Positions 51,694 to 59,762 of a stretch of 64,000 nucleotides of DNA are shown here, piece after piece. Within the stretch, counting starts at the first letter, position 1, and every line of letters starts with the position of its first letter. The notes beneath the pieces were generated by a model. That model was not told the DNA's origin. It did not search any database and worked only from the letters and a program-made list of their open reading frames with translations. Source of the stretch: Casp-Chloro-G3 sp002816715 (lineage in GTDB: Bacteria; Chloroflexota; Dehalococcoidia; Lucifugimonadales; UBA3495); assembly GCA_027623815.1 (NCBI GenBank), contig JAQBUV010000003.1, positions 1 to 64,000 of the forward strand, written 5' to 3'. The translations under genes and the position numbers were made by a program.

Positions 51694-52172
51694 CCGAGGT
51701 TGCCGAAAATGGGACATTGATCGCCCTGGACGCAGGGGTGAGGGAAACCGGCTGGGCGGTGTTTTGCAACGGGCAAATTGAGGCCACCGGGACTATTGCA
51801 GTGCGTTCCCGGCATCGCGTTGACGCTTTGGTGAGGGTCGCTCATTTGATCGAGTCTCTGGACAGTTTGATGGCCAGGTGGAACCCCGACGCGGTGGCCT
51901 GCTCCCAGCCGACCGGTATCGGCTGGAAAGTCCCGGCATTGGTGTTATTGGATGAGGCATTGGCGGAATGGTCGACTGGGCACCGGCTGGGTTTGTACTC
52001 TTACACCGCCCAAGAGGTGAGGACCGCGGTGGCGGGACACCCAAACGCCTCTCGGGGAGACCTGGGATACGCGGTGATGATGCGGTTTGGGCTGATCGGA
52101 CTCAGCAAGACGACGCACGAATGGGAAGCCATTTCCATTGGCGGCTACCACCTGCGTCGCTGGGCAAATTGA
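51690..52172 (+). CDS. RuvC-like (RNase H fold) protein with altered catalytic residues
   Basis: A 160-aa protein that aligns by eye along its length with the Holliday-junction resolvase RuvC. IALDAGVRETGWAVF matches the first strands and keeps the catalytic Asp as Asp14. QEVRTAVAGHPNASRGDLGYAVM matches the conserved VKxxVxGxGxAxKxQVxxMV helix. The other three acidic positions of RuvC differ: Glu66 aligns with Ser72, Asp138 with His143 and Asp141 with Glu146. It may have changed metal geometry, or bind junctions without cutting them. It is coupled to the zinc-ribbon gene. It is not the housekeeping ruvC, since ruvA and ruvB are absent. Confidence 0.6.
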   Translation: MTEVAENGTLIALDAGVRETGWAVFCNGQIEATGTIAVRSRHRVDALVRVAHLIESLDSLMARWNPDAVACSQPTGIGWKVPALVLLDEALAEWSTGHRLGLYSYTAQEVRTAVAGHPNASRGDLGYAVMMRFGLIGLSKTTHEWEAISIGGYHLRRWAN

Positions 52173-52206
52173 CCGGACAGGTTTGTTTAGTCACCGCTTG
52201 GTCAGA

Positions 52207-52234
52207 TTGAACAACGGCTCAACGTGTGTATAAT
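52207..52234 (+). promoter_or_regulatory. Promoter with inverted repeat over the -10 box
   Basis: TTGAAC at 52207-52212, a 16-bp spacer, and a perfect TATAAT at 52229-52234. The -10 lies inside the dyad GTGTA-TAAT-TACAC (about 52226-52239), a possible operator. The DUF3467-like gene starts 94 nt downstream. Confidence 0.65.
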
Positions 52235-52327
52235 TACACCTGAGTCCAGCAGCCAGGAAAACCGGCTATCTGCAACCCGCGGAACTGTCGCCGACACGCG
52301 GAGCCGGTTCTTGATAAGGAGGCCCCA

Positions 52328-52690
52328 ATGCCCATCATACAGCGACCCTATGTGCCCCCGGAAGACCAGGTTCCCCAGGAAGAAAGCTATGTGAACCCGG
52401 GCGACACCCAGTCCGATGGCGCTTCGGGCGAGCCGGTTACTTTCTACGCCGACTCTATGCACATCTTCAGCAGCCTTTACTCGGCGGTGCTTTTCTTTGG
52501 CGAACAGATGGAAGAGCGGGAGCCAATCTTGCGGACGCGGATCAAGGTCAGCCCCCAGATGCTCAAGGCTATCGCTCTGTTGACCAACAAGCACGTGCGC
52601 GAGTACGAAGAGGCAGTGGGGCCGATTGCGCTGCCAGACCAGGTATATTCTGCCTGGGAATTGGAAGCAGAAAAGATGGAGAACCAGTAG
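52328..52690 (+). CDS. DUF3467-like protein
   Basis: A 120-aa protein. The segment VTFYADSMHIFSSLYSAVLFFGEQ, followed by RTRIKVSPQMLKAIALLTNKHVREYEEAVGPI, matches the plan of DUF3467 (YAN-x-hydrophobic-xx-S..DF...FG, then SPQHAK-L---L---YE--FG-I). The function of that family is unknown. The first 38 residues are polar and Pro-rich. A strong GGAGG lies 8 nt before the ATG. Its stop (TAG) overlaps the GTG start of the next gene by 1 nt, indicating tight coupling. Confidence 0.65.
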   Translation: MPIIQRPYVPPEDQVPQEESYVNPGDTQSDGASGEPVTFYADSMHIFSSLYSAVLFFGEQMEEREPILRTRIKVSPQMLKAIALLTNKHVREYEEAVGPIALPDQVYSAWELEAEKMENQ

Positions 52691-53172
52691 TGTCCCAGCC
52701 GGAAGACCGCCCAATAGCTGAAGACTTGGCCCTTCCCGTTCTGGTGGAGCCTGGCGTTGACCATGCCTCGCCAAAGGACTTGGACTGGAGGATGGTGAGC
52801 ACCAGTCAGCCCAACCGCGCTACCTTCCACGTTAGCCACACCGACGTTACCGGGGTCAAGATTGGTATGCTGCGGCCTGCCGATATGCCGAAGGAATCCC
52901 CATTTGTCCTGATCCGGGATATTCCGATCACTATTATCGACAGCTTGGACAAATTCTGGGCTGGCGAGTCCCGAAGGGTACTGCCGCTGAATGGACTGCG
53001 GGTGCCGATTGAGGGTGATACCGAGGCTGAAGCAAAGCAGAATTTGGCGCGAGACTTGGCTGCCCAGTTTCGTCTGTTGTTGCTGCTGTCTACCAGCCGA
53101 GAGGGAAGACTTGCGCCTCAGTTGATTGAGAACCTGAGGCTATATCAAACGGTAATGGCACCGGCAGAGTAA
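52690..53172 (+). CDS. Unknown protein coupled to the DUF3467-like gene
   Basis: A 160-aa protein that I cannot assign. The first 35 residues are acidic and Pro-rich. Residues 40-120 look like a small alpha-beta domain (FHVSHTDVTGVKIGMLR, PFVLIRDIPITIIDSLDKFWAG, LPLNGLRVPIEGDTEAEAKQNL). A Leu-rich helix with LLLLLS follows and the end is helical. The 'EGDTEAEA' turn recalls small antitoxin-like domains but proves nothing. The GTG start overlaps the previous stop by 1 nt, so the two proteins may act together. Confidence 0.6.
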   Translation: MSQPEDRPIAEDLALPVLVEPGVDHASPKDLDWRMVSTSQPNRATFHVSHTDVTGVKIGMLRPADMPKESPFVLIRDIPITIIDSLDKFWAGESRRVLPLNGLRVPIEGDTEAEAKQNLARDLAAQFRLLLLLSTSREGRLAPQLIENLRLYQTVMAPAE

Positions 53173-53210
53173 AGTTCTGGGCAGACTCGGCAATGATCGC
53201 TCAAGACTGG

Positions 53211-54917
53211 CTAGCCAAGTTTGGTTAGTCTCTGGGCGACCACATCCACGACGCTCTCCCTGGCGATTTGCTCCGCCTTTTCGTCCCGGCGGCCCTTCAC
53301 TTCAACCATCCCGCTGCTCAGATTGCGCGGACTGACCACCAAACGTATCGGCAGCCCCAGCAGGTCGGCATCGTTGAATTTTACCCCGGGCGTTTGGTCA
53401 ATCCGGTCGTCGTACAGTGTCTCGATGCCTTGCGCCCAAAGTTCTCGGTAGAGTTGCTCCGCGGCTGACGACACTGTGGCATCGTTCAGGTTCAGCCCTA
53501 CTAGATGCACCTGATAGGGTGCGATAGGAGCCGGGAATATCATTCCTTTTTCATCGTGATTCTGCTCAATTGCCGCCGCCAGCAGCCGACCCACGCCAAT
53601 GCCGTAGCAGCCCATGATGATGGGTTGCTGCTGGCCGTTCTGGTCCAGGTACAGCGCGCCCAGCGTTTCGCTGAAGAACGTGCCCAGCTTGAAGATATGC
53701 CCCACTTCTACCCCTCGGGTGGCTTCCAGAGCCTGTCCACAGTGGCCGCACAGGTGTCCCTGCTGAGCCAGCGCAATATCGGCCAGTTCGTCCACCTGGA
53801 AGTCTCTGGGGTAGTTGGCGTTTTTCAGGTGGGTGTCCGGCTGGTTGGCTCCTACTGCGAAGTTGCTGCCTTTGGCGATAGATGGGTCGGCAACGCGTCG
53901 GAGTCCCTCAATGCCGATGGGTGACGCGGAGCCAGCTACCAGCCCGGCCGCTTTGACCTCCTCGTCAGTGGCCAGGCGAAGGTCGTGGGCGTGGAGCAGG
54001 TTCTTCAGCTTAATCTCGTTGACCTCTAAATCGCCCCGGACCGTGACAAAAACCAACTCGGCATCGGCGGTATAGAACACTGCTTTCAGGGTTTTAGACT
54101 CAGGAATATTCAGTAATTCGGCCAGCGCCGCGATGGTCTTGACACCGGGGGTGCTGACTTCTTCCAAAGGCAGTTCCGGTTCAGTGCCCTGGTCTGGGTA
54201 AACCGCGCTGGCTTTCTCGGCGTTGGCCGTATAGCCGCAGGACGGACAGGTTATCACCGTGTCTTCGCCGACGGCGGTGGGCAGGATGAACTCGTGGGAG
54301 TCTTTACCGCCAATGGCCCCGCTGTCGGCCTCGGCCATCAAGACCGGCAGATTGCATCGCTGGTAAATGTTGCGATAAGCCTGGGCCATCGCCTGGTAGC
54401 TCTGCTCCAAGCTTTCCTCGTCGCCGTTGAAAGAGTAGGCGTCCTTCATGGCGAACTCGCGCACCCGAATCAATCCAGCCCGGGGACGTGGCTCGTCCCG
54501 GAACTTGGTCTGGATCTGGTACAGGATTATCGGCAAGTCCCGGTAGCTCTGCACGTTGGCCTTGACGATGTTGGTGATTACCTCCTCGTGCGTTGGCGCC
54601 AGCACCATAGAGCGCCCCCGGCGGTCTTCCAATTCAAACAAGTTGTCGCCAAAGGCCGCGCGGCGTCCGGTCTGCTCCCACAACTCCGCTGGCTGGAGCG
54701 TGGGCATCAGCAGTTCCTGACTGCCAGCGGCATCCATTTCCTGGCGGATGATATTTTCAATTTTGCGTAGGGAACGCCAGGCCAAAGGCAGGTAGGCGTA
54801 GACCCCGGCCGCGACCTGATGGATCAGTCCCGCCTTGAGCATTAGCCGATGGCTGGCGGTTTCAGCGTCCGGTGGGTCTTCCCGCAAAGTCCTGGAAACT
54901 AGCTGGGTGAATTTCAT
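53211..54917 (-). CDS. proS: Prolyl-tRNA synthetase (with INS editing domain)
   Basis: A 568-aa class II synthetase of the bacterial type. Motif 1 lies near residues 40-80, motif 2 in TKFRDEPRPRAGLIRVREFAMKD near 137-159, the INS editing domain about residues 225-395, motif 3 in GCYGIGVGRLLAA near 436, and a C-terminal anticodon-binding domain. The protein is complete. GGGGGGTTGT stands a short way upstream of the ATG at 54917. No T-box is visible in the 200-bp gap upstream. Confidence 0.97.
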   Translation of the reverse strand: MKFTQLVSRTLREDPPDAETASHRLMLKAGLIHQVAAGVYAYLPLAWRSLRKIENIIRQEMDAAGSQELLMPTLQPAELWEQTGRRAAFGDNLFELEDRRGRSMVLAPTHEEVITNIVKANVQSYRDLPIILYQIQTKFRDEPRPRAGLIRVREFAMKDAYSFNGDEESLEQSYQAMAQAYRNIYQRCNLPVLMAEADSGAIGGKDSHEFILPTAVGEDTVITCPSCGYTANAEKASAVYPDQGTEPELPLEEVSTPGVKTIAALAELLNIPESKTLKAVFYTADAELVFVTVRGDLEVNEIKLKNLLHAHDLRLATDEEVKAAGLVAGSASPIGIEGLRRVADPSIAKGSNFAVGANQPDTHLKNANYPRDFQVDELADIALAQQGHLCGHCGQALEATRGVEVGHIFKLGTFFSETLGALYLDQNGQQQPIIMGCYGIGVGRLLAAAIEQNHDEKGMIFPAPIAPYQVHLVGLNLNDATVSSAAEQLYRELWAQGIETLYDDRIDQTPGVKFNDADLLGLPIRLVVSPRNLSSGMVEVKGRRDEKAEQIARESVVDVVAQRLTKLG

Positions 54918-55053
54918 ATCGGGGGGTTGTCCTTTCTTGAAACCTTAATTGGTGATGATACGGAGTTGATACCGCATTGTACCAGCAAAATAAAAGCTGA
55001 TTCACCTATCTTGGGCGAACCAGCAAATTAAAGCGCTAATTGACGAGATTATT

Positions 55054-55117
55054 CTTCAACAAGCTCAGGATGAGCGGACTATGGATTGTGATCCGTTCGT
55101 GGTGAGCCGGTCGAACC
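55054..55117. repeat. Imperfect inverted repeat of the GGCTCACCACG family
   Basis: CTTCAACAAGCTCAGGATG (55054-55072) and GGTGAGCCGGTCGAACC (55101-55117) form an imperfect dyad of about 23-bp arms with an 18-bp loop. The right arm is the reverse complement of the core found at 41730. It lies in the gap between ispG and proS, with TTTTTAGATAG following. Confidence 0.7.
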
Positions 55118-55135
55118 ATGTTTTTAGATAGATTC

Positions 55136-56290
55136 TCAGTCGCTCACTGTGGATGGGGTATTCTCCACTTCCTCCATCAGCGCGGTGAGCATGTCGGCCT
55201 CGGCAACCACCCGCACCTTAACTCCTTTACGGAAGATAACCGCCCGGCCAGCGCCAGCGGCGATGCCCACGTCGGCGTCTTTGGCTTCGCCGGGGCCGTT
55301 GACCTCGCAACCCATCACCGCGACCTTGATTTTCTTGTCGCTCTTCTTGAGCAGCTGGTCAACGTCGTTAGCCAGCTTGACCACGTCGACATCGGCCCGG
55401 CCGCAACTGGGACAGGCCACCAGCGTGGTGCCTTTGCTGCGCAGGTTGAGCGACTTGAGAATCTCGTATCCGGCGGCTACCTCTTCGGTGGAGTCTCCGC
55501 TCAGCGAGACCCGTATCGTATCGCCGATGCCTTCGTAGAGCAGCACTCCCAGCCCCACGGCGGTGCGGATGGAGCCGGACTGGACGGTACCGGCCTCGGT
55601 GATGCCCAGGTGCATAGGGTAGGGCACCATCTCGGCCAGCCGACGGTAGGCTTCAACGGTGGTTGGCACGTCAAAAGCCTTCATGGAAATCTTGATCTGG
55701 TCGAAGTCGAGCTGCTCCAGGAAGCTGATCTCCCACAAGGCCGTGGCCAACATGTGATCGACGATGCTGTACTGGCCTTCCTGGGCTTCGCCAGCTTTGG
55801 GCAAGCGGTTGACCAAATCCAGATGGCGCGAAAAACCCCGGGTGCGGCCAATGCCGCCCACCGGGGGCAGACTCCCGAAGTTGACGCCGATGCGGATGGG
55901 GATGTTACGCTCTTTGGCCTTGGCCACCACCTGGCGCACCTGGTCTTCATTGCGCAGATTGCCGGGATTGAGCCGGAGACAATCGACGCCGCCTTCGGCG
56001 CATTCCAGGGCCAGCTGATAGTGAAAGTGGATGTCGGCAATGAGCGGGATGTGAATCTTCTTCTTGATCTCCCGCATGGCTTTGGCGGCAACCATGTCAG
56101 GAACTGCGCTGCGGATGATTTCGCAGCCAGCCTCTTCCAGTTCGTGGATCTGACGGACGGTGGCGGCCACGTCCCGGGTGTCGGTCTTGGTCATCGACTG
56201 AACGGTGATGTCAGCGCCGCCGCCGACTTTGACCCCGCCCAGATATACCGGTTTGGTAACCCGGCGCTTGGACATGGCAGCAACCCCCAT
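55136..56290 (-). CDS. ispG: 4-hydroxy-3-methylbut-2-enyl diphosphate synthase
   Basis: An Fe-S enzyme of the MEP isoprenoid pathway, 384 aa. The N-terminal TIM barrel begins with a KPVYLGGVKVGGGADITVQSMT-like pattern. The C-terminal cluster domain has CPSCGR near residue 287 and MGCEVNGPGEA near 328; those cysteines bind the [4Fe-4S] cluster. It makes HMBPP from MEcPP. It lies 178 nt downstream of rseP, on the same strand as dxr, so two MEP-pathway genes share the region. Confidence 0.96.
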   Translation of the reverse strand: MGVAAMSKRRVTKPVYLGGVKVGGGADITVQSMTKTDTRDVAATVRQIHELEEAGCEIIRSAVPDMVAAKAMREIKKKIHIPLIADIHFHYQLALECAEGGVDCLRLNPGNLRNEDQVRQVVAKAKERNIPIRIGVNFGSLPPVGGIGRTRGFSRHLDLVNRLPKAGEAQEGQYSIVDHMLATALWEISFLEQLDFDQIKISMKAFDVPTTVEAYRRLAEMVPYPMHLGITEAGTVQSGSIRTAVGLGVLLYEGIGDTIRVSLSGDSTEEVAAGYEILKSLNLRSKGTTLVACPSCGRADVDVVKLANDVDQLLKKSDKKIKVAVMGCEVNGPGEAKDADVGIAAGAGRAVIFRKGVKVRVVAEADMLTALMEEVENTPSTVSD

Positions 56291-56468
56291 CTAACTGTTT
56301 GATTCGCCTCGCGATGTGGAGGAATTTGGCGACGTTACGCCCAGGATGGCCCGGTAAATCTTACAAGAAACCAGGACGTGAATCCAGTGGAGGAACAACC
56401 GCGAACGCCGCGGAACATGGGCAGCAAGGCCTTGGGTAAAATGGCTAATGGGCGGCAGAGATCGGGAG

Positions 56469-57806
56469 TTAGCCCGCGAGTGGGCTGACCCCTTGAATCA
56501 ACTTACTGATATCGTTGGCGCTGATCAAGACAATGAGGCTGATCAGCACGATAAACCCAATGAGGTGTACCAGCCCTTCTCTCTCTGGGGACACTCGCTT
56601 GCCCCGGCGCACCCACTCAATTCCGACGAAGAGCAACCGGCCACCATCCAGCATGGGTATTGGCAAAATGTTCAGGATTGCCAGGTTGATGCTGAACAGG
56701 ATAGCCAGCAGCAACCAGCCTTGTATGCCCATCTGTTGGGTCACTTCGCCGGTAATCTGCGCGATTCCGATCGGGCCGGAAAGCTCTGGCGCGCCATTGC
56801 CGCTGATCCAGCCTGATACCTCTTGTTTGAGCAGCACCAGCATATCCCAGGTGCTGCTAAAGGCCATTCCAACGGCAGTCCAGGGCGCTTCAGACCTGCG
56901 CTCCACCGCAACGTTGATTAGTTGCATGCTAACCCCGACCAACCAGCGGTTGCCCGGTGCATCGAACTGAGGAGTAACCTGGAGTACCTCTTGTCCGTCC
57001 CCTCTCACCACCAGCAATTCTATCGGAGAGCCAGCGCTCTCCTGCACCACTTCGGCTAGATCAGAGGTTTTGTCCATGCCAAACCCGTTGGCCCTTACGA
57101 TAATGTCTCCGGGTTGAACCCCCGCCGCTTCAGAGGCTGATCCGGCGACGACGTTAACCACCGTTACGTCGCCGGTGTCTCCGATGGGCACATCATGGGG
57201 AAGCATGAACAAGATGGTGAAAAAGACTATTGGCAGTAGAGCGTTCATAAAAGAGCCAGCCGCCAACACGATCGCCCTTGGCCCCACTCCCTTACTGGCT
57301 AGGCTCTTGGGCACCGCCGGGTTGCTCTCTCCGGCCAATTTCACAAACCCGCCCAGGGGCGTCCAGTTCACGGAGTAGACCATATCGGCGATGATCATGG
57401 AGTTACTTGATGCTTCTCGAACCTTGCCTTCGTGCTTGAGGTACTCATCGCTGCCCAATTCCTGAAGAGACTGAATGCCTTTGGCTTTGGAGCCTTTCTG
57501 TGGGGATTCGATGATTCGGGCCACCAGGTTACCGCTGGCGTCCTCTGTAGAGCTGACCTTAATAACTCGTCCCCTGGTCAGGTCTTGCGGGCCGCTCAAG
57601 TTAATAAATTGGGTTTCCTGGTTCAGCAGCACTGTTGTGTTGCCGGTGTAGAATCCGAAAGCTTTTGGGGGATAACCAATGCCGAATTCCAGGACCTTAA
57701 CCCCGAAGGCCTTGGCGGTAAAGAAATGGCCAAATTCGTGGACTACCACCAGAATTACTAGCATTGGCACAAAGGTGCCGATAGCGATTAAGAAGCCTTC
57801 GATCAA
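56469..57806 (-). CDS. rseP: RIP metalloprotease RseP (site-2 protease family)
   Basis: A 445-aa intramembrane zinc protease. The HEFGH motif lies at residues 22-26 of the first helix and the LDG motif in PMLDGGRLLF in the third. A PDZ domain lies about residues 220-300 (VQPGDIIVRANGFGM). Unusually, residues 60-140 hold a polar insertion (ETQFINLSGPQDLTRG onward) between helix 1 and the next conserved block. It cuts anti-sigma factors or signal-peptide remnants. Its start overlaps the dxr stop by 4 nt. Confidence 0.92.
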   Translation of the reverse strand: MIEGFLIAIGTFVPMLVILVVVHEFGHFFTAKAFGVKVLEFGIGYPPKAFGFYTGNTTVLLNQETQFINLSGPQDLTRGRVIKVSSTEDASGNLVARIIESPQKGSKAKGIQSLQELGSDEYLKHEGKVREASSNSMIIADMVYSVNWTPLGGFVKLAGESNPAVPKSLASKGVGPRAIVLAAGSFMNALLPIVFFTILFMLPHDVPIGDTGDVTVVNVVAGSASEAAGVQPGDIIVRANGFGMDKTSDLAEVVQESAGSPIELLVVRGDGQEVLQVTPQFDAPGNRWLVGVSMQLINVAVERRSEAPWTAVGMAFSSTWDMLVLLKQEVSGWISGNGAPELSGPIGIAQITGEVTQQMGIQGWLLLAILFSINLAILNILPIPMLDGGRLLFVGIEWVRRGKRVSPEREGLVHLIGFIVLISLIVLISANDISKLIQGVSPLAG

Positions 57807-58942
57807 ATTATATCCCTCAAATTATATCCTTCAACGATTGCGGTGGCTTGCTGGGTCGCCCAGGCATCTGCAGACAGCAACTCGGCCACGCTTTCCCCAG
57901 CAGACGAATCATGCTGAGCAAGAACCCTTTCCACCACTCGGTAAATGTCGGTGAACCCAATCTTTCCCGCCAGGAAGGCGCTCACCGCGATTTCGTCGGC
58001 GGCACTCAGCACTGTTGGATAGGTTCCGCCTTGCTTCGCCGCATTCAGCGCCAGCCCAAAGCAGGGGTAGCGTCCTTCATCCAGCGGGCGAAAGTCCAAC
58101 GATAATGGCCGATCGGTAGGCAGTCTTGGAATCGCTTCATTAACCCGCCGGTCAGGGTAAAACAGCGCGTACTGTATCGGCAGTCGCATACTGGGAGGCC
58201 CTAACTGGGCTTTTACCGACCCGTCGCCAAACTCGACCATTGAGTGGACGGTGCTTTGCGGGTGAATCATTACTTCTATGTTATCCCAGGCGACGTCGAA
58301 TAACCAGTGCGCTTCAATGACTTCAAAGGCCTTGTTCATCATGGTAGCAGAATCAATGGTTATTTTCTTTCCCATTTTCCATGTGGGGTGATTCAGGGCC
58401 TCGGCGGGCGTAACTGAAGCCAGGTCTTCCAGGGCAGTTTCCCGGAAAGGCCCACCGGAGGCGGTGATGATCAACCGGCGTATTTCGTTAGCTTCTCCCC
58501 GCAAGCACTGCCAAATGGCGCTCGGTTCGCTGTCCACGGGCAGAACAGTACCCCCGTATTTCCGCTCATAGGCTTTGATGATATGTCCGGCCATGACTAT
58601 GGGTTCTTTGTTGGAAAGGGCCACGGCTTTCTGGTGCTTCAGTGCGTTTAGGGTGGGAACCAGACCCACCGCTCCCATGGTCGCCACCATAACCACGTCT
58701 ACTTCATCCAAGCCGACCATGTCTTCCATAGAAGTGAAAGTTATGTCTGAGGGTATTGATTTTGGAGGGTCAATGCAGCATATGTGCTTGGGGTGAAACT
58801 CTTGGATCTGATCGGTGAGCAGCGCCCGATTGTTTCCAGCGGCCAGTCCCACAACCTCAAATTGGTCGGGGAACGCCCTGACAATGTCAAGGGTTTGGCA
58901 GCCGATGGACCCGGTGGAGCCAAGGACTACTATTTTTTTCAT
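57803..58942 (-). CDS. dxr: 1-deoxy-D-xylulose 5-phosphate reductoisomerase
   Basis: The second enzyme of the MEP pathway, 379 aa, NADPH- and metal-dependent. GSTGSIGCQTLDIV at residues 8-21 binds NADPH, LSNKEPIVMAG near 115 carries catalytic-site residues, and SGGPFRE near 177 is the flexible catalytic loop. SATMMNKAFEVIEAHWLF near 214 completes the active site. It overlaps cdsA and rseP by 4 nt each, within the rpsB-to-rseP operon. Confidence 0.97.
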   Translation of the reverse strand: MKKIVVLGSTGSIGCQTLDIVRAFPDQFEVVGLAAGNNRALLTDQIQEFHPKHICCIDPPKSIPSDITFTSMEDMVGLDEVDVVMVATMGAVGLVPTLNALKHQKAVALSNKEPIVMAGHIIKAYERKYGGTVLPVDSEPSAIWQCLRGEANEIRRLIITASGGPFRETALEDLASVTPAEALNHPTWKMGKKITIDSATMMNKAFEVIEAHWLFDVAWDNIEVMIHPQSTVHSMVEFGDGSVKAQLGPPSMRLPIQYALFYPDRRVNEAIPRLPTDRPLSLDFRPLDEGRYPCFGLALNAAKQGGTYPTVLSAADEIAVSAFLAGKIGFTDIYRVVERVLAQHDSSAGESVAELLSADAWATQQATAIVEGYNLRDII

Positions 58943-59760
58943 GGTTTAAATACCAGGTTTATAAGGTAGTATACGGCCGGGATTGACAATACTAGGCTAT
59001 CTACCCGGTCCAAAATCCCGCCGTGCCCTGGAATTATACTCCCTGCATCTTTGACTTGTGAGATGCGCTTGAGTGCGGATTCTGACAGGTCTCCCAGTTG
59101 CGAAACCACGCCCACTGTAGCACCAATCAGGCCCTGTTGCCAGCGGGCCAGTTCTAAATCCAGCAGTTGCCCCAAGGCCAGTGAAGCTAGCACCGCCAGG
59201 ACAAATCCTCCAATTGCCCCTTCCCAGGTCTTGTTGGGACTGATGGCCGGGGCCATCTTGTGCCGTCCGATACTTCGGCCAGTTAGGAAAGCGCCGGTGT
59301 CGGTGGCGAAGGTCACTAGCAGAGCGAAAAGGAGCCAGTCCCGCCCAAATGTTGCTGACTCTCCTGTTTCTCGAAGAACCAAAGCGTGGCTCAGCAAGAA
59401 CCCTACGTAGACTGGCCCTAATATCAGATAGACCGATGCCTGAGTAAAACCGGGGCTTTTATGGAAGGCGACCAGCCAGAGGAAGGAGACAAATGCACCT
59501 ACGATAAAAATGCCTGAGGAGATGGTCAGGAAATTGGTCAGGTCGGAGGATGCTTGCGCGCCCAGGACAAACGCCAGCGCCCAGAGGCTTCCCAGCAGTG
59601 TCGGCAAAGAAGCATCTTCGGCACGGTAAAGACGGTAGAATTCTCGGACGCCTATGATGACCGCAACGGCCAGCAGAAATACCAGCCAGGGAGTGCCCCA
59701 CCAGATGGCGGCTAACAGGATTGGTATGCCCACCAGGGTTGTGAGCACCCGTCGCAACAA
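58939..59760 (-). CDS. cdsA: Phosphatidate cytidylyltransferase
   Basis: A 273-aa membrane enzyme that makes CDP-diacylglycerol for phospholipid synthesis. It has about eight hydrophobic helices and the C-terminal CDP-DAG synthase signature SALKRISQVKDAGSIIPGHG with LDRVDS following. It begins 2 nt before the uppS stop region and overlaps dxr by 4 nt. PgpA, which acts further down the phosphatidylglycerol branch, lies at the right end of the window. Confidence 0.95.
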   Translation of the reverse strand: MLRRVLTTLVGIPILLAAIWWGTPWLVFLLAVAVIIGVREFYRLYRAEDASLPTLLGSLWALAFVLGAQASSDLTNFLTISSGIFIVGAFVSFLWLVAFHKSPGFTQASVYLILGPVYVGFLLSHALVLRETGESATFGRDWLLFALLVTFATDTGAFLTGRSIGRHKMAPAISPNKTWEGAIGGFVLAVLASLALGQLLDLELARWQQGLIGATVGVVSQLGDLSESALKRISQVKDAGSIIPGHGGILDRVDSLVLSIPAVYYLINLVFKP

Positions 59761-59762
59761 GG

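Noticed and set aside
55118..56302. Open frame of 394 codons on the plus strand
   Set aside because: It is antisense to ispG, whose full set of motifs is on the minus strand. It is a composition effect of a codon-biased gene.
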